Shown piece after piece: positions 16,458 through 25,616 of a DNA stretch of 39,936 nt. Each line of letters begins with the position of its first letter. Positions within the stretch are counted from its first letter, which is position 1. The notes under the pieces were generated by a model, which was given only the letters and a program-made list of their open reading frames with translations, was not told the DNA's origin and ran no database searches. Source of the stretch: Taishania sp. (GTDB lineage: Bacteria > Bacteroidota > Bacteroidia > Flavobacteriales_D > Crocinitomicaceae); the NCBI GenBank assembly GCA_030150045.1, contig JASLGM010000017.1:1-39936 (forward strand), written 5' to 3'. Made by a program: the position numbers and the translations under genes.

Positions 16458-18950
16458 ATGTCTAAGAAAACAAGTACAAATGAATTTTCTGACAAAGCAA
16501 AAAAGAGAATCTATTTATTACTCTGGCTTTTTGCTTTCACGCCATTTATCCTTATTTCTACCCTTTTATTAGTGCAGTCTGAGGATAAATTGCCTTCTGT
16601 TGAAATGTTGGATAATCCACCTGAGATGCTTGCTTCTATTGTTTATGCAGATGATAGCGAAACAGAATTGGGTAGATATTGGACCGTAAATCGTACATCT
16701 GTTACTTATGATCAAATTTCACCTAATGTTATTAACGCACTTATTTCTACAGAGGATGAGCGTTTTATGGAGCATTCAGGCGTCGATTTTAAAGGATTAG
16801 CAAGGGCAATTGTAAAATTAGGATCTAACGGTGGTGCTAGTACAATATCTCAACAATTAGCAAAACTATTATTTACACTGCAACAGCGAGAAAGTGAAAG
16901 AGCAGCACGAAATGCCGGAGAAGACATTCCAGGAAGAAATTTAGGTAGAATGGGACGAATCTTATCCCGTGTAGATGAAAAAGCGCAAGAGAACATTATT
17001 GCCGTTCGTTTGGAGAAAAGATTTACGAAAGAGGAAATTGTTACGATGTACCTTAATCAGTTTGATTTCTTGTATAATGCAGTTGGAATTGAAAATGCTG
17101 CTAAAGTTTATTTTAATAAGTCACCAAAAGATTTAACGAAATCTGAAGCAGCGTGTTTGGTTGGGATGGTAAATAATCCATCTTTATATAATCCAAGAAC
17201 GTATCTAATTCGTGATTATAGAGGACGAATTGCTGCAAAAAAAGGAATTGATCGTGAAAAGGTTGAACAAGCAGATGTTGATAATGCCCGTGCAGCGGAT
17301 AGTTTATTAATTCATCAACGCCGTAACCAAGTTTTGATGCAGTGGCTAAAAAATTCTAATAAAGACAATAACGCCTTGACTCAAAAAATAACGAAAGAGG
17401 AATATGAACAATTGAAGAACGAAACCATCAAGGTGGATTATCAAGTTGTTGATCATAAAGAAGGAATGGCACCTTATTTTAGGGAGTCTCTACGTAAAGA
17501 TTTAACAGAGTTATTTAAACGTAAAAATGAAAGTGGTGAACTTTTGTATAAAAAGAAAGACGGAACTCCTTATGATTTGTATAGAGATGGATTACGTATT
17601 TATACTACAGTAAACGTAAACATGCAGCAATATGCAGAGGATGCAGTTGTAAAGCACATGAAAACAATCCTTCAACCCGAATTTGATAAAAATAATAAGA
17701 GAAGAAAGCGTTTCCCATTTGCTCAAACATATAACGGAGAGCCAATTACAGATGAGCAGATTAATCGTATTATGGGGCGTGCAAGAAAGCAGTCAGAAAG
17801 ATATGCGAATGGTATTGATGCTGGTTTATCTGAATCTGAAGTGTTGAAAAGCTTTGATGTTAAGACGGAAATGTCCGTTTTCTCTTATAAAGGATTAAGA
17901 GATACGGTTATGACACCAAATGATTCCATTCGCTATTATAAAGGGTTCTTACATGCAGGATTGGTTTCGATAGAGCCTCAGTCAGGTTTCGTAAAAGCCT
18001 GGGTTGGTGGTGTAGATATATCTCATTTTGCTTACGACCATGTTAAGCAAGGAAAGAGACAAGTTGGATCAACAATAAAGCCTTTTGTTTATGGAACTGC
18101 TCTTGCAATGGGTGTTGCTAAACCGTGTATGACTTATCAAGATATGGAATACTGCGTAAATGTTGAAGATGGTAATGGACGAGTGCTTAATAGATGGTGC
18201 CCAAGAGGAACTGTACCTATTGGAAAAACGATTGCTTGGTCTTTAGCAAATTCAAATAACCCTGGTACTGTTGCTGTAATGTCTTTGATGGGGGGATATG
18301 CAGGGCCAAAAATGATTGCTAAATTAATGCGAGATGTTGACATCAATATCCGACCAGAGGATGAGGTTCCTGCAATGTGTTTGGGGCCAATGGACTTGTC
18401 ATTATATGAAATGACTGGTGCTCAATCTATGTGGGTTAACAATGGGATCTATAACCGTCCAATAACGGTATTGAGAATTGAAGATCGAAATGGAAATGTA
18501 ATTTATCAAGAAGAAGGGTTTTCTAAAGAAGTGATGAATGTTAATGTTGCTTATGAAACCTTAAAAATGATGAAGAACGTGGTGTCAGGAGGTACTGCTG
18601 GACGTTTACGATCAAGTGCAGCTTACGGAGGCTTTACTCAACCAATGGCAGGAAAGACAGGTACAACTCAAGGTAATGCTGATGGCTGGTACATGGGATT
18701 AACACCAGATCTTGTTACAGGCGTTTGGGTAGGAGCAGAAGACAAGCAAGTGCGGTTTGAATCCATGGAATGGGGGCAAGGAGCGAGGATGGCTATGCCT
18801 ATATTTGGATACTTCATGCAACAAGTGTATAAAGATAATAAGCTAAAAATATCTCAAGGTGACTTTAAGGTACCGGATAATTATGATCCAGGAGCTTACA
18901 GTTGTGGATATGAAGGATATACTGATGAGAATTTCAATCCTTTTAAATAA
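16458..18950 (+). CDS. Bifunctional penicillin-binding protein 1A (transglycosylase/transpeptidase)
   Basis: An 830-residue class A PBP anchored by one N-terminal helix (about 17-39). The glycosyltransferase (GT51) domain has STEDERFMEHSGVD with the catalytic Glu E99, then GASTISQQLAK and the MYLNQ segment. The transpeptidase domain has SxxK at S538 (VGSTIKPFVYG), SxN in SLANSNNPG and KTG at K733 (GKTGTTQGNADGW). An Arg/Glu-rich insertion (residues about 138-175) follows the QQLAK motif. It makes and crosslinks glycan strands and lies 81 nt after rodA, so it may have its own promoter, but I see no consensus box there. Confidence 0.95.
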   Translation: MSKKTSTNEFSDKAKKRIYLLLWLFAFTPFILISTLLLVQSEDKLPSVEMLDNPPEMLASIVYADDSETELGRYWTVNRTSVTYDQISPNVINALISTEDERFMEHSGVDFKGLARAIVKLGSNGGASTISQQLAKLLFTLQQRESERAARNAGEDIPGRNLGRMGRILSRVDEKAQENIIAVRLEKRFTKEEIVTMYLNQFDFLYNAVGIENAAKVYFNKSPKDLTKSEAACLVGMVNNPSLYNPRTYLIRDYRGRIAAKKGIDREKVEQADVDNARAADSLLIHQRRNQVLMQWLKNSNKDNNALTQKITKEEYEQLKNETIKVDYQVVDHKEGMAPYFRESLRKDLTELFKRKNESGELLYKKKDGTPYDLYRDGLRIYTTVNVNMQQYAEDAVVKHMKTILQPEFDKNNKRRKRFPFAQTYNGEPITDEQINRIMGRARKQSERYANGIDAGLSESEVLKSFDVKTEMSVFSYKGLRDTVMTPNDSIRYYKGFLHAGLVSIEPQSGFVKAWVGGVDISHFAYDHVKQGKRQVGSTIKPFVYGTALAMGVAKPCMTYQDMEYCVNVEDGNGRVLNRWCPRGTVPIGKTIAWSLANSNNPGTVAVMSLMGGYAGPKMIAKLMRDVDINIRPEDEVPAMCLGPMDLSLYEMTGAQSMWVNNGIYNRPITVLRIEDRNGNVIYQEEGFSKEVMNVNVAYETLKMMKNVVSGGTAGRLRSSAAYGGFTQPMAGKTGTTQGNADGWYMGLTPDLVTGVWVGAEDKQVRFESMEWGQGARMAMPIFGYFMQQVYKDNKLKISQGDFKVPDNYDPGAYSCGYEGYTDENFNPFK

Positions 18951-18980
18951 GGAATTAACTAACTCTTATACTTAATTGAA

Positions 18981-19676
18981 ATGAATAAAGTCGTAAAAAA
19001 TGTTGAAGAAGCATTATTAGGAGTAAAAGATGGAATGACGCTAATGCTTGGAGGGTTTGGACTTTGTGGAATACCAGAAAATTCAATCGCACAATTAGTG
19101 AAAATGGAAATTAAAGATTTGACTTGTATTTCTAATAATGCTGGAGTAGATGATTTTGGATTAGGGCTTTTATTACAAAAGAAGCAAATCAAAAAAATGA
19201 TTAGTTCTTATGTAGGGGAAAATGCCGAGTTCGAAAGACAAATGCTTTCTGGTGAATTAGAAGTAGATTTAATTCCACAAGGGTCTTTAGCTGAAAGATG
19301 TAGAGCAGGAGGTGCTGGAATTCCAGCTTTTTTCACACCAGCAGGATATGGGACAGAGATTGCTGAAGGTAAAGAAATTCGTATTTATAATGGAAAACCT
19401 CATATTTTAGAAGAAGCTTTAACAGCTGATTTTGCAATCGTAAAAGCGTGGAAAGGTGACACGGAAGGTAATCTTGTTTTCAAATCTACTGCACGTAATT
19501 TCAATCCAATGATGGCAATGGCTGGTAAAATAACAGTTGCAGAGGTTGAAGAACTGGTTCCAGCAGGAGAACTTGACCCCAATTATATTCACACTCCTGG
19601 AATTTTTGTTCAACGAATTTTCAAAGGAGCGATGTTTGAGAAGAGAATCGAACAGCGTACTGTTCGAACTAAATAG
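18981..19676 (+). CDS. scoA: Succinyl-CoA:3-ketoacid CoA-transferase subunit A
   Basis: A 231-residue alpha subunit of a type I CoA transferase that exchanges CoA between succinate and acetoacetate, for ketone-body or acetoacetate use. Family landmarks: GMTLMLGGFGLCGIPEN near the N-terminus, TCISNNAGVDDFGLGLLL, MISSYVGEN and LIPQGSLAERCRAGGAGIPAF, then FFTPAGYGT. It starts 30 nt after the PBP1A stop and is followed 31 nt later by scoB. Homologous acetate/butyrate CoA transferases share the fold, but the wording fits the SCOT branch best. Confidence 0.93.
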   Translation: MNKVVKNVEEALLGVKDGMTLMLGGFGLCGIPENSIAQLVKMEIKDLTCISNNAGVDDFGLGLLLQKKQIKKMISSYVGENAEFERQMLSGELEVDLIPQGSLAERCRAGGAGIPAFFTPAGYGTEIAEGKEIRIYNGKPHILEEALTADFAIVKAWKGDTEGNLVFKSTARNFNPMMAMAGKITVAEVEELVPAGELDPNYIHTPGIFVQRIFKGAMFEKRIEQRTVRTK

Positions 19677-19707
19677 TATTAGCTATCTATAAATTAAATC
19701 GACTATT

Positions 19708-20367
19708 ATGGCATTAGATAAAAATGGAATAGCACAACGTATTGCTCAAGAGTTAAGAGACGGCTGGTATGTCAATCTCGGTATAGGGATACCAACTCTT
19801 GTTGCTAATTTTATTCCTGAAGGTATCGCAGTAGAATTTCAATCAGAAAATGGTATTCTTGGAATGGGTGCTTTCCCATTTGAAGGGGAAGAGGATGCTG
19901 ACTTAATAAATGCAGGTAAACAAACAATTACAGCTAGGAAAGGAGCAGTCTTCTTTGATTCTGCTATGTCATTTGCAATGATACGCGGCCAGCATGTTCA
20001 ATTAACTGTACTTGGAGCAATGGAAGTTTCACAGAATGGTGATATTGCTAACTGGAAAATCCCCGGGAAAATGGTTAAGGGAATGGGTGGAGCTATGGAT
20101 CTTGTCGCATCTGCTGAGAATATCATTGTCGCTATGATGCATACGAATAAAGCGGGTGAATCGAAAATATTAAAGGAATGTACGCTTCCGCTTACAGGGG
20201 TTGGATGTGTAAAAAAAGTAGTGACTGAACTGGCTTTTATGGAAATTAAAGAAGGTAAGTTTCACTTGATTGAACGAGCACCTGGAGTGTCTGTTGAACA
20301 AATTGTAAATGCAACGGAAGGAGAGTTAGTAGTTCCTGATTTTGTACCAGAAATGAACTTGATATAA
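19708..20367 (+). CDS. scoB: Succinyl-CoA:3-ketoacid CoA-transferase subunit B
   Basis: A 219-residue beta subunit. The catalytic glutamate, which forms the CoA thioester, is E47 in the EFQSENGILGMG motif. Other typical stretches are VNLGIGIPTLVANF, ARKGAVFFDSAMSFAMIRG and KGMGGAMDLV. It completes the enzyme with scoA just upstream. The stop codon runs into a terminator shared with the convergent nadD. Confidence 0.95.
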   Translation: MALDKNGIAQRIAQELRDGWYVNLGIGIPTLVANFIPEGIAVEFQSENGILGMGAFPFEGEEDADLINAGKQTITARKGAVFFDSAMSFAMIRGQHVQLTVLGAMEVSQNGDIANWKIPGKMVKGMGGAMDLVASAENIIVAMMHTNKAGESKILKECTLPLTGVGCVKKVVTELAFMEIKEGKFHLIERAPGVSVEQIVNATEGELVVPDFVPEMNLI

Positions 20368-20393
20368 AAAAAGCACCGAAAGGTGTTTTTTTT
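20366..20393. terminator. Bidirectional terminator between scoB and nadD
   Basis: An A-rich arm and GCACC (20373-20377) pair with GGTGT (20382-20386) and its T run around a GAAA tetraloop; one G-U pair is present. The A tract begins in the scoB stop codon and the T tract reaches the nadD stop codon at 20392. Confidence 0.8.
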
Positions 20394-20994
20394 ATTGATA
20401 AAATCCCATCTCATCAATGTATTTCCAAACGGCGTTTGGTAATAAGTATTTTACATTTTTACCTTCTCTAATTAGCCTTCTAACGTGACTTGATGAAATA
20501 TTCATCGTCGGTGCGTCTTTTATCCAATGGATTGAGGGATGATTAACCACCTTTTTTGGGGTTTTCACATCTTTTACTTGAGAAAGTGAGTCATATGCTC
20601 TTGGGTATACCCAAATGCTGTAATTTTCTAGTATGTATTCATAATTGTACCATTTATCCATAGTATGGACATTATCTTCTCCCATTATCAAAGAAAAGTC
20701 ATGGTATGGGAACTTTTCTTTTAAAGCAACAAGTGTTTTTACGGTGTAACTCGGTTGTTCCATCTTAAACTCAATGTCTGAAGCTCTGAATAGATCATTA
20801 TCTTTTATAGCTTCATTTACAAGGGCAAGTCTATGATAGTCAGTGAGTAGTGTGCTCTTTTCTTTTAATGGATTGTGTGGTGATACGACAAACCAAATTT
20901 CATTTAAATCACTGAACTGAATGATGTGATTCGCAATGATTAGATGCCCTATATGAATAGGGTTAAATGATCCAAAGTATAAGCCTATTTTCAT
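20392..20994 (-). CDS. nadD: Nicotinate-nucleotide adenylyltransferase
   Basis: Adenylates nicotinate mononucleotide to deamido-NAD in NAD biosynthesis. The 200-residue protein opens with the nucleotidyltransferase motif GLYFGSFNPIHIGHL, and the second motif reads ISSSHVRRLIREGK near the C-terminus; FVVSPHNPLKEKS and MGEDNVHTMDKWYN are also typical. Its ATG overlaps the gmk stop codon by one base (TAATG). Last gene of the seven-gene minus-strand operon. Confidence 0.96.
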   Translation of the reverse strand: MKIGLYFGSFNPIHIGHLIIANHIIQFSDLNEIWFVVSPHNPLKEKSTLLTDYHRLALVNEAIKDNDLFRASDIEFKMEQPSYTVKTLVALKEKFPYHDFSLIMGEDNVHTMDKWYNYEYILENYSIWVYPRAYDSLSQVKDVKTPKKVVNHPSIHWIKDAPTMNISSSHVRRLIREGKNVKYLLPNAVWKYIDEMGFYQ

Positions 20995-21575
20995 TATTGC
21001 TTAATAAATGCCGTAACAATTCCTTGTGCTCTTTCACATGCTAATTGCAAATCATCATTTATTAGAATGACATCAAATTGATCAGCATAACTTAGTTCTT
21101 GATGTGCTTTTGAAAGACGCATTACAATTTTCTCTTCACTTTCTGTAGAACGACTCCTAAGACGTTTTTCAAGTTCTTCATAACTAGGAGGATTAACAAA
21201 AATGGAGAGTGCATTATCACCAATTACTTTTTTTAGATTTAAACCACCAATTACATCTACGTCAAAAATTACCGTCTTTCCAAGTGACCAGATTCTATTA
21301 ATTTCAGATTTTAATGTCCCATAAAAATTGTCTACATAAACTTCTTCCCACTCTAAGAAAGCATCTTCTTTTATTTTGTTTTGGAAACCTTTTAAACCTA
21401 AAAAATAATAATCCTTACCTTCTACTTCATTAGCTCTTGGAGCTCTACTACAAGCAGAAATTGAAAATGCTAAATTATCAATTGAATGAAGTAAGTGGTG
21501 CACAATTGTCGTTTTCCCAGCTCCAGAAGGCGCAGAAAAAATAATACACTTACCTGTTTTTTGTTCGATGCTCAT
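20994..21575 (-). CDS. gmk: Guanylate kinase
   Basis: Phosphorylates GMP to GDP. The 193-residue protein has the P-loop SAPSGAGKTT (K21) and the GMP-binding stretch SRAPRANEVEGKDYYF. Further family matches are FLEWEEVYVDNFYGT and VIFDVDVIGGLNLKK; the lid region holds RLRSRSTESEEKI. It sits between yicC and nadD, a conserved order in Bacteroidota, with a 4-nt gap to yicC. Confidence 0.96.
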   Translation of the reverse strand: MSIEQKTGKCIIFSAPSGAGKTTIVHHLLHSIDNLAFSISACSRAPRANEVEGKDYYFLGLKGFQNKIKEDAFLEWEEVYVDNFYGTLKSEINRIWSLGKTVIFDVDVIGGLNLKKVIGDNALSIFVNPPSYEELEKRLRSRSTESEEKIVMRLSKAHQELSYADQFDVILINDDLQLACERAQGIVTAFIKQ

Positions 21576-21579
21576 TTTT

Positions 21580-22446
21580 TTACAATGTATTCAGAACTTG
21601 TTCTTTTATTTTCTCTAAGTTGTCTTTCATGTCGACAACTAATTTTTGAATTTCAGTATGGTTGCATTTACTACCAAGTGTATTTACTTCACGACCTATT
21701 TCTTGAGCAATAAAGCCTAGTTTTTTACCTGCAAATGGTGTTTTCATTGTTTCTATGAAGTAAGAAAGATGATTATTTAATCTCATTTTTTCTTCACTAA
21801 CATCAAGTTTTTCAATATAAAAAATTAATTCTTGCTCGAATCGGTTTTCATCGTAGTTTCCATTTGTGATTTCTTCTAAACCTTTTTTTATTCTTTCTTT
21901 CACTGTTTCAATTCGCTCATTTTCATATTGAGGAACATTAGATAAGGCCTTTGAGATAGCATTAATACGGTCAGTAAACTCACTTTCTAAAGCTATTCCT
22001 TCCTGTCTTCTGAAATCAGTTAGTTTTTTACAAGCTTCGTCGACTAATGATAAAATAAAAGTTTTCTCATTTTTCGACAGTTCTTCTTTTTCATTTATGT
22101 AGATGTCAGGCATTCGCATTATAAGACTTAATAGATCTTCTGACTTTCCTCCAATCTCTGAATTGATTTCTTGTAAATCTTTTGCATAAGCTTTAGCAAG
22201 GTCTTTATTTATTGAAAAACTTTTTGATTCACCTGTGCTATCAATATTTATACTAATGTCTACTTTACCTCGCTCTAATAACTCGGTTGTTTTTTTTCTA
22301 ATCTCCGGTTCAATTTCTTTATAAAAATTATGAACGCGGGTGTTTAAATCTAATCCTTTACTATTTAAGGATCTAACTTCCACAGACATTTTTTTTCCTT
22401 CAAATGTTCCAGAAGATTTTCCGAAACCTGTCATTGATAATAGCAT
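21580..22446 (-). CDS. yicC: YicC family endoribonuclease-like protein
   Basis: A 288-residue protein with the YicC N-terminal signature MLLSMTGFGKSSG and VEVRSLNSKGLDL, and the C-terminal (DUF1843-type) signature GFIAQEIGREVNTLGSKCN. In Escherichia coli and Bacillus subtilis, YicC/YloC proteins have been described as ribonucleases affecting small RNAs or mRNA. Directly upstream of gmk. A 26-nt gap separates it from the SUFU-domain gene. Confidence 0.92.
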   Translation of the reverse strand: MLLSMTGFGKSSGTFEGKKMSVEVRSLNSKGLDLNTRVHNFYKEIEPEIRKKTTELLERGKVDISINIDSTGESKSFSINKDLAKAYAKDLQEINSEIGGKSEDLLSLIMRMPDIYINEKEELSKNEKTFILSLVDEACKKLTDFRRQEGIALESEFTDRINAISKALSNVPQYENERIETVKERIKKGLEEITNGNYDENRFEQELIFYIEKLDVSEEKMRLNNHLSYFIETMKTPFAGKKLGFIAQEIGREVNTLGSKCNHTEIQKLVVDMKDNLEKIKEQVLNTL

Positions 22447-22472
22447 ATATTTTTTATTAATGTTTGATTCGG

Positions 22473-23108
22473 TTATTTAATAAATCTCCAATTTCTTTTT
22501 AATACTGAACCTCTAAATTCATCGATGGTTTCTGAAACGCCTTTATTCATCATTTTCCCAACTAATTTCCGTGCACTTTGACCTTGTTTATAGTCTAGTT
22601 CATCGCTAAATATTGGGACAATTGCTAAGAAATGAATTTCTTTCCCATCAATTTCTAGTTTTTGGATTTCATAATCTAAATTTATTGGGTCTAGTAGAAT
22701 TAAATGTTGTGCACTAACAATGGGTGATAGAGGGTTATAGCTTATCTTACCGTCTATAATTGATTGATTTGAAAAGGTATGACCATATCCATACCAAGTA
22801 TCATTTTCATGTAGATGTTTCGCTAGTTTTTGAATCCATGAAAAAATCCAGTTCCTTTTAGGGTTATCAATTTCTTCATATTCCCAATAAGATGGAAGAG
22901 CAAAGAAAAGTTCAATATGTTTTCTGTTTTTTACTTTTTCCGGCACCATCATTTCTTTTTGATACAAACCATTTGTCATGATCAATGTTACTGGTTGCTT
23001 TGCTTCAATTTCAATTGCTAATAACGGAAACTCACCTTCTGAAACAGGTACGTCCATAACACGATGTGCGCCGTATCGATCTTCAAGATGGTATTTCAAT
23101 GTAGACAT
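22473..23108 (-). CDS. Suppressor-of-fused (SUFU) domain protein
   Basis: A 211-residue protein with no signal peptide or membrane segment. The pattern of a bacterial SUFU domain is visible in three blocks: VTLIMTNGLYQKEM, ELFFALPSYW followed by WIFSWIQKLAKHLHENDTWYGYGHT, and HFLAIVPIFSDELDYK. The domain is known from eukaryotic Hedgehog signalling; bacterial copies are often proposed to be immunity proteins of polymorphic toxins. No toxin-like gene is nearby: the neighbours are yicC/gmk/nadD and a DUF2911 protein. The role here is unknown. Confidence 0.8.
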   Translation of the reverse strand: MSTLKYHLEDRYGAHRVMDVPVSEGEFPLLAIEIEAKQPVTLIMTNGLYQKEMMVPEKVKNRKHIELFFALPSYWEYEEIDNPKRNWIFSWIQKLAKHLHENDTWYGYGHTFSNQSIIDGKISYNPLSPIVSAQHLILLDPINLDYEIQKLEIDGKEIHFLAIVPIFSDELDYKQGQSARKLVGKMMNKGVSETIDEFRGSVLKRNWRFIK

Positions 23109-23125
23109 ATCCTACTTCCTCTTTT

Positions 23126-24010
23126 TTATTTATTTCCAAAAAGTTTTTTCTTATCAGAAGATAATGTTTTTGTCCATTCTTTAATTGACGCTTCATTTAA
23201 TCTGACATATTCGTCGTTTCCAGCTTTTCTTGCGGCATCTAGTGACATGCTTGCTGTGTCAATAGCACCTTTGAAATCCTTTAAATTTGCTTGAATTAAA
23301 GCTTTCTTTCTAATATAGAAGAAAGGAGCATTTTCATTACCGGCTAGAACAATTGCTTGATTAATATGTTCTAAAGCTTGATTCATATCTCCATTTGAAT
23401 TTAATAGATAATCAGCAGCTTTATAGTGGTCTGTGGCTGAAGGACCAGCGAATGCTATCGCTATATTGTTTTGCATTTTTGCTTCCGTCATCACTTGAAA
23501 AGGAAAGGCTGTTGCTACATTGTCCCAAGTCATAGTTAATATAGCATTGTTTATTGTAACATTATCAATTTGAATTGTGAAATTTTCAACAGGTTTAATA
23601 TTCTTTGTGATCTTAGTCTTAACTTCAAGTGCTACTTTATCTTTTGAGAAGTCGGTTGGAACCCCCCAGTTTTCAATAGATTTGTAGAATAATAAGGTCC
23701 ATTCTGTTGCTTCAGGAATAACAAAAAGTGCATATGAGCCTGCTTTTAAAGTGTCTTTTCCAAAAACTAATCTATCATCTGTTGAGAAAACGGTGTTTCT
23801 ATTCGCTCCAGCTCTCCAAACTTGGCCATATGGGATTGCTGATGGGAATATATTTCTGTTCGCTTTTTGAGGTCTTGAATATTCAATTGAAACTTTAGTT
23901 AAGCCAATTGTTTGTTCTAGTTTCGCTAATGGACTAAGCATTGGTGCTTGTAATTGAGAAAATGTTACAGTACTAAGTGCTAATGAACAAGTAAAAATTA
24001 ATTTTTTCAT
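23126..24010 (-). CDS. Secreted DUF2911 protein with TPR-like C-terminus
   Basis: A 294-residue protein with a signal peptide (MKKLIFTCSLALSTVTFSQ). Residues about 25-185 match DUF2911: SPLAKLEQTIGLTKVSIEYS.RP, VWRAGANRNTVF, AGSYALFVIPEATEWTLLF and ILTMTWDN. The C-terminal third looks helical and TPR-like (ADYLLNSNGDMNQALEHINQA, then FYIRKKALIQANLKDFKGAID). DUF2911 is widespread in Bacteroidota and has no established function; the TPR part suggests protein-protein contacts in the periplasm. In the operon between the DUF6495-like gene and SUFU. Confidence 0.85.
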   Translation of the reverse strand: MKKLIFTCSLALSTVTFSQLQAPMLSPLAKLEQTIGLTKVSIEYSRPQKANRNIFPSAIPYGQVWRAGANRNTVFSTDDRLVFGKDTLKAGSYALFVIPEATEWTLLFYKSIENWGVPTDFSKDKVALEVKTKITKNIKPVENFTIQIDNVTINNAILTMTWDNVATAFPFQVMTEAKMQNNIAIAFAGPSATDHYKAADYLLNSNGDMNQALEHINQAIVLAGNENAPFFYIRKKALIQANLKDFKGAIDTASMSLDAARKAGNDEYVRLNEASIKEWTKTLSSDKKKLFGNK

Positions 24011-24019
24011 ATTTATTTT

Positions 24020-24493
24020 TTAGTGTAAAAATGCTTTTTCTAACGAGGTCCAAAACTCACTATTGCTTGGTATACAACCTTGAGATATCATTTCATGTAT
24101 TTCAAGTTCACGATTTTTGGAATATTTCTTTTGAGATTTATATATCTCCAAATTTTCTCTTGCTTGATTTAATGTTTTATTTATATTTTCAGCATCAGAA
24201 AGAGAGAAGGAATGATGTCCTGTTAATTGAAGAGATATTAACTGAATATCTAATTTATTTAATTTAAATACGAGGCACGAATTGGCGCTTCTATATTCTA
24301 GATAGTTTATCTTTTCATAGACTTTTTGGAGAACAGTGTCTGAGAACAATGCAACTAATTGAATAGCTTTATCGGGTTTTTCTTTATTTATCTGTGCCCA
24401 AATTTCTCCATCTATACCATTGATGATTAAAAAGGCTTTTAAATCCTCTTCTAGAACACTTAATTCATCAGCATTCAATAACCGATATTTCAT
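24020..24493 (-). CDS. Small conserved protein, probably DUF6495 family
   Basis: A 157-residue protein with no signal peptide. The start MKYRLLNADELSVLEEDLKA and the segment KPDKAIQLVALFSDTVLQKV resemble what I remember of DUF6495, a small protein family limited to Bacteroidota; this assignment is from memory. The middle is beta-rich and the C-terminal part is charged and helical. It lies 6 nt from the upstream HU/SPOR gene and 9 nt from the next, so it is surely in the operon. Function unknown. Confidence 0.6.
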   Translation of the reverse strand: MKYRLLNADELSVLEEDLKAFLIINGIDGEIWAQINKEKPDKAIQLVALFSDTVLQKVYEKINYLEYRSANSCLVFKLNKLDIQLISLQLTGHHSFSLSDAENINKTLNQARENLEIYKSQKKYSKNRELEIHEMISQGCIPSNSEFWTSLEKAFLH

Positions 24494-24499
24494 GAAAAT

Positions 24500-25612
24500 C
24501 TATTTTAACAACCAACCATCAATGCCTAAAGTTTTCGCTCTAAGTATCATTTGGTCTAATTCAGAAAGACTTATAGCGCCACCAATGGTAACACGATAAA
24601 GTCCTTTATTGTGATCTAATATTTTTGCCCCCTTAAATCCATTGTATTTCAAATCTGTTACTAATGCAAAGGCATTATTTTGATCTGCGAAACAACCCAC
24701 AATAAAATGTGCTTGGATTTGCGATTCAGCTATTTGAATGTTTTTTGTATCCTTATTTTCGTATAAATCAACGAGAACAAATGCATCTTCCGTTAGCGAA
24801 TATGAGAAATTAACGACGTCTTCTTTTTTTATTTCTTTAATCTGATCATCTAAAGAAAAAAAAGGAGCAGTAACTGACTTTGTTTTAACGTCCTTTGTAG
24901 CGTAATGCACAACAACTTCTTTCTTGAATGGGTTGAAGTCTTTTGTTGAAAGCATATTTGATTCAAGAACATCTGTTTTCATTGGAATCCAAATAGAATA
25001 AAAAACTACAGGTATTGCTGCAACAGCAGCAACATATTTCCAAATTGGAGATGTTTTTTTATGTGTCTCTTTCTGATTTATTGGGATAATTCTTGACTCA
25101 TCAATAGAAACTTCAGAATCTAGTGCAAAATCATGTGTTGGTATAGGTGTTTCTGTTTCAATTGCAATTTTTCTTTTTACAAGTTCAACATCTTCTTGGG
25201 CAATAAAATGAACTTGACCTAAACCAAAGGATGAAAGTAAAAGGTTGAAATGACGATCTTGTTCAAAACAAATATTTCGTTCTTCGTCTTGAAATAGATA
25301 CCCTACTTTTTCAATAGAGACTCTTCGACCATTATGTAATTCTTTCAACCAAGAAGAAGTGATTCCTTTTATTTCAAGCAATGCTTGTTCGAAAGGAATT
25401 TGTTGTTGATTGGCATATTCGTTAATCATTAAACCATCATTGTTAATGAGTTGACGGTTAAAAAGAATGGATTTTTTAGGCGGATGAACAATTCCGTTCT
25501 CTATATCAATTCGAGCAGCTGATTGCTTAGCAACAAAACCACCAAAATCGGGAATCACGACACAGTTATGACGCAATAAAAGATTTCCAATAATTTCTTC
25601 AAATGATACCAT
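24500..25612 (-). CDS. HU-CCDC81 domain / SPOR domain membrane protein
   Basis: A 370-residue protein. Residues 1 to about 135 resemble the paired bacterial HU-CCDC81 domains (LLLRHNCVVIPDFGGFVAKQ, LFNRQLINNDGLMINEYA, ISIEKVG-like turn reading RRVSIEKVGYLF). A single membrane helix lies at about 188-208 (KYVAAVAAIPVVFYSIWI). The C-terminus (about 300-370) is a SPOR domain (AHFIVGCFADQNNAFALV...YRVTIG). SPOR domains bind denuded septal peptidoglycan, so the predicted layout is a cytoplasmic HU-like part, one membrane pass, and a periplasmic SPOR part. First gene of the operon that ends in nadD; a promoter lies directly upstream. Confidence 0.9.
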   Translation of the reverse strand: MVSFEEIIGNLLLRHNCVVIPDFGGFVAKQSAARIDIENGIVHPPKKSILFNRQLINNDGLMINEYANQQQIPFEQALLEIKGITSSWLKELHNGRRVSIEKVGYLFQDEERNICFEQDRHFNLLLSSFGLGQVHFIAQEDVELVKRKIAIETETPIPTHDFALDSEVSIDESRIIPINQKETHKKTSPIWKYVAAVAAIPVVFYSIWIPMKTDVLESNMLSTKDFNPFKKEVVVHYATKDVKTKSVTAPFFSLDDQIKEIKKEDVVNFSYSLTEDAFVLVDLYENKDTKNIQIAESQIQAHFIVGCFADQNNAFALVTDLKYNGFKGAKILDHNKGLYRVTIGGAISLSELDQMILRAKTLGIDGWLLK

Positions 25613-25616
25613 AAAA

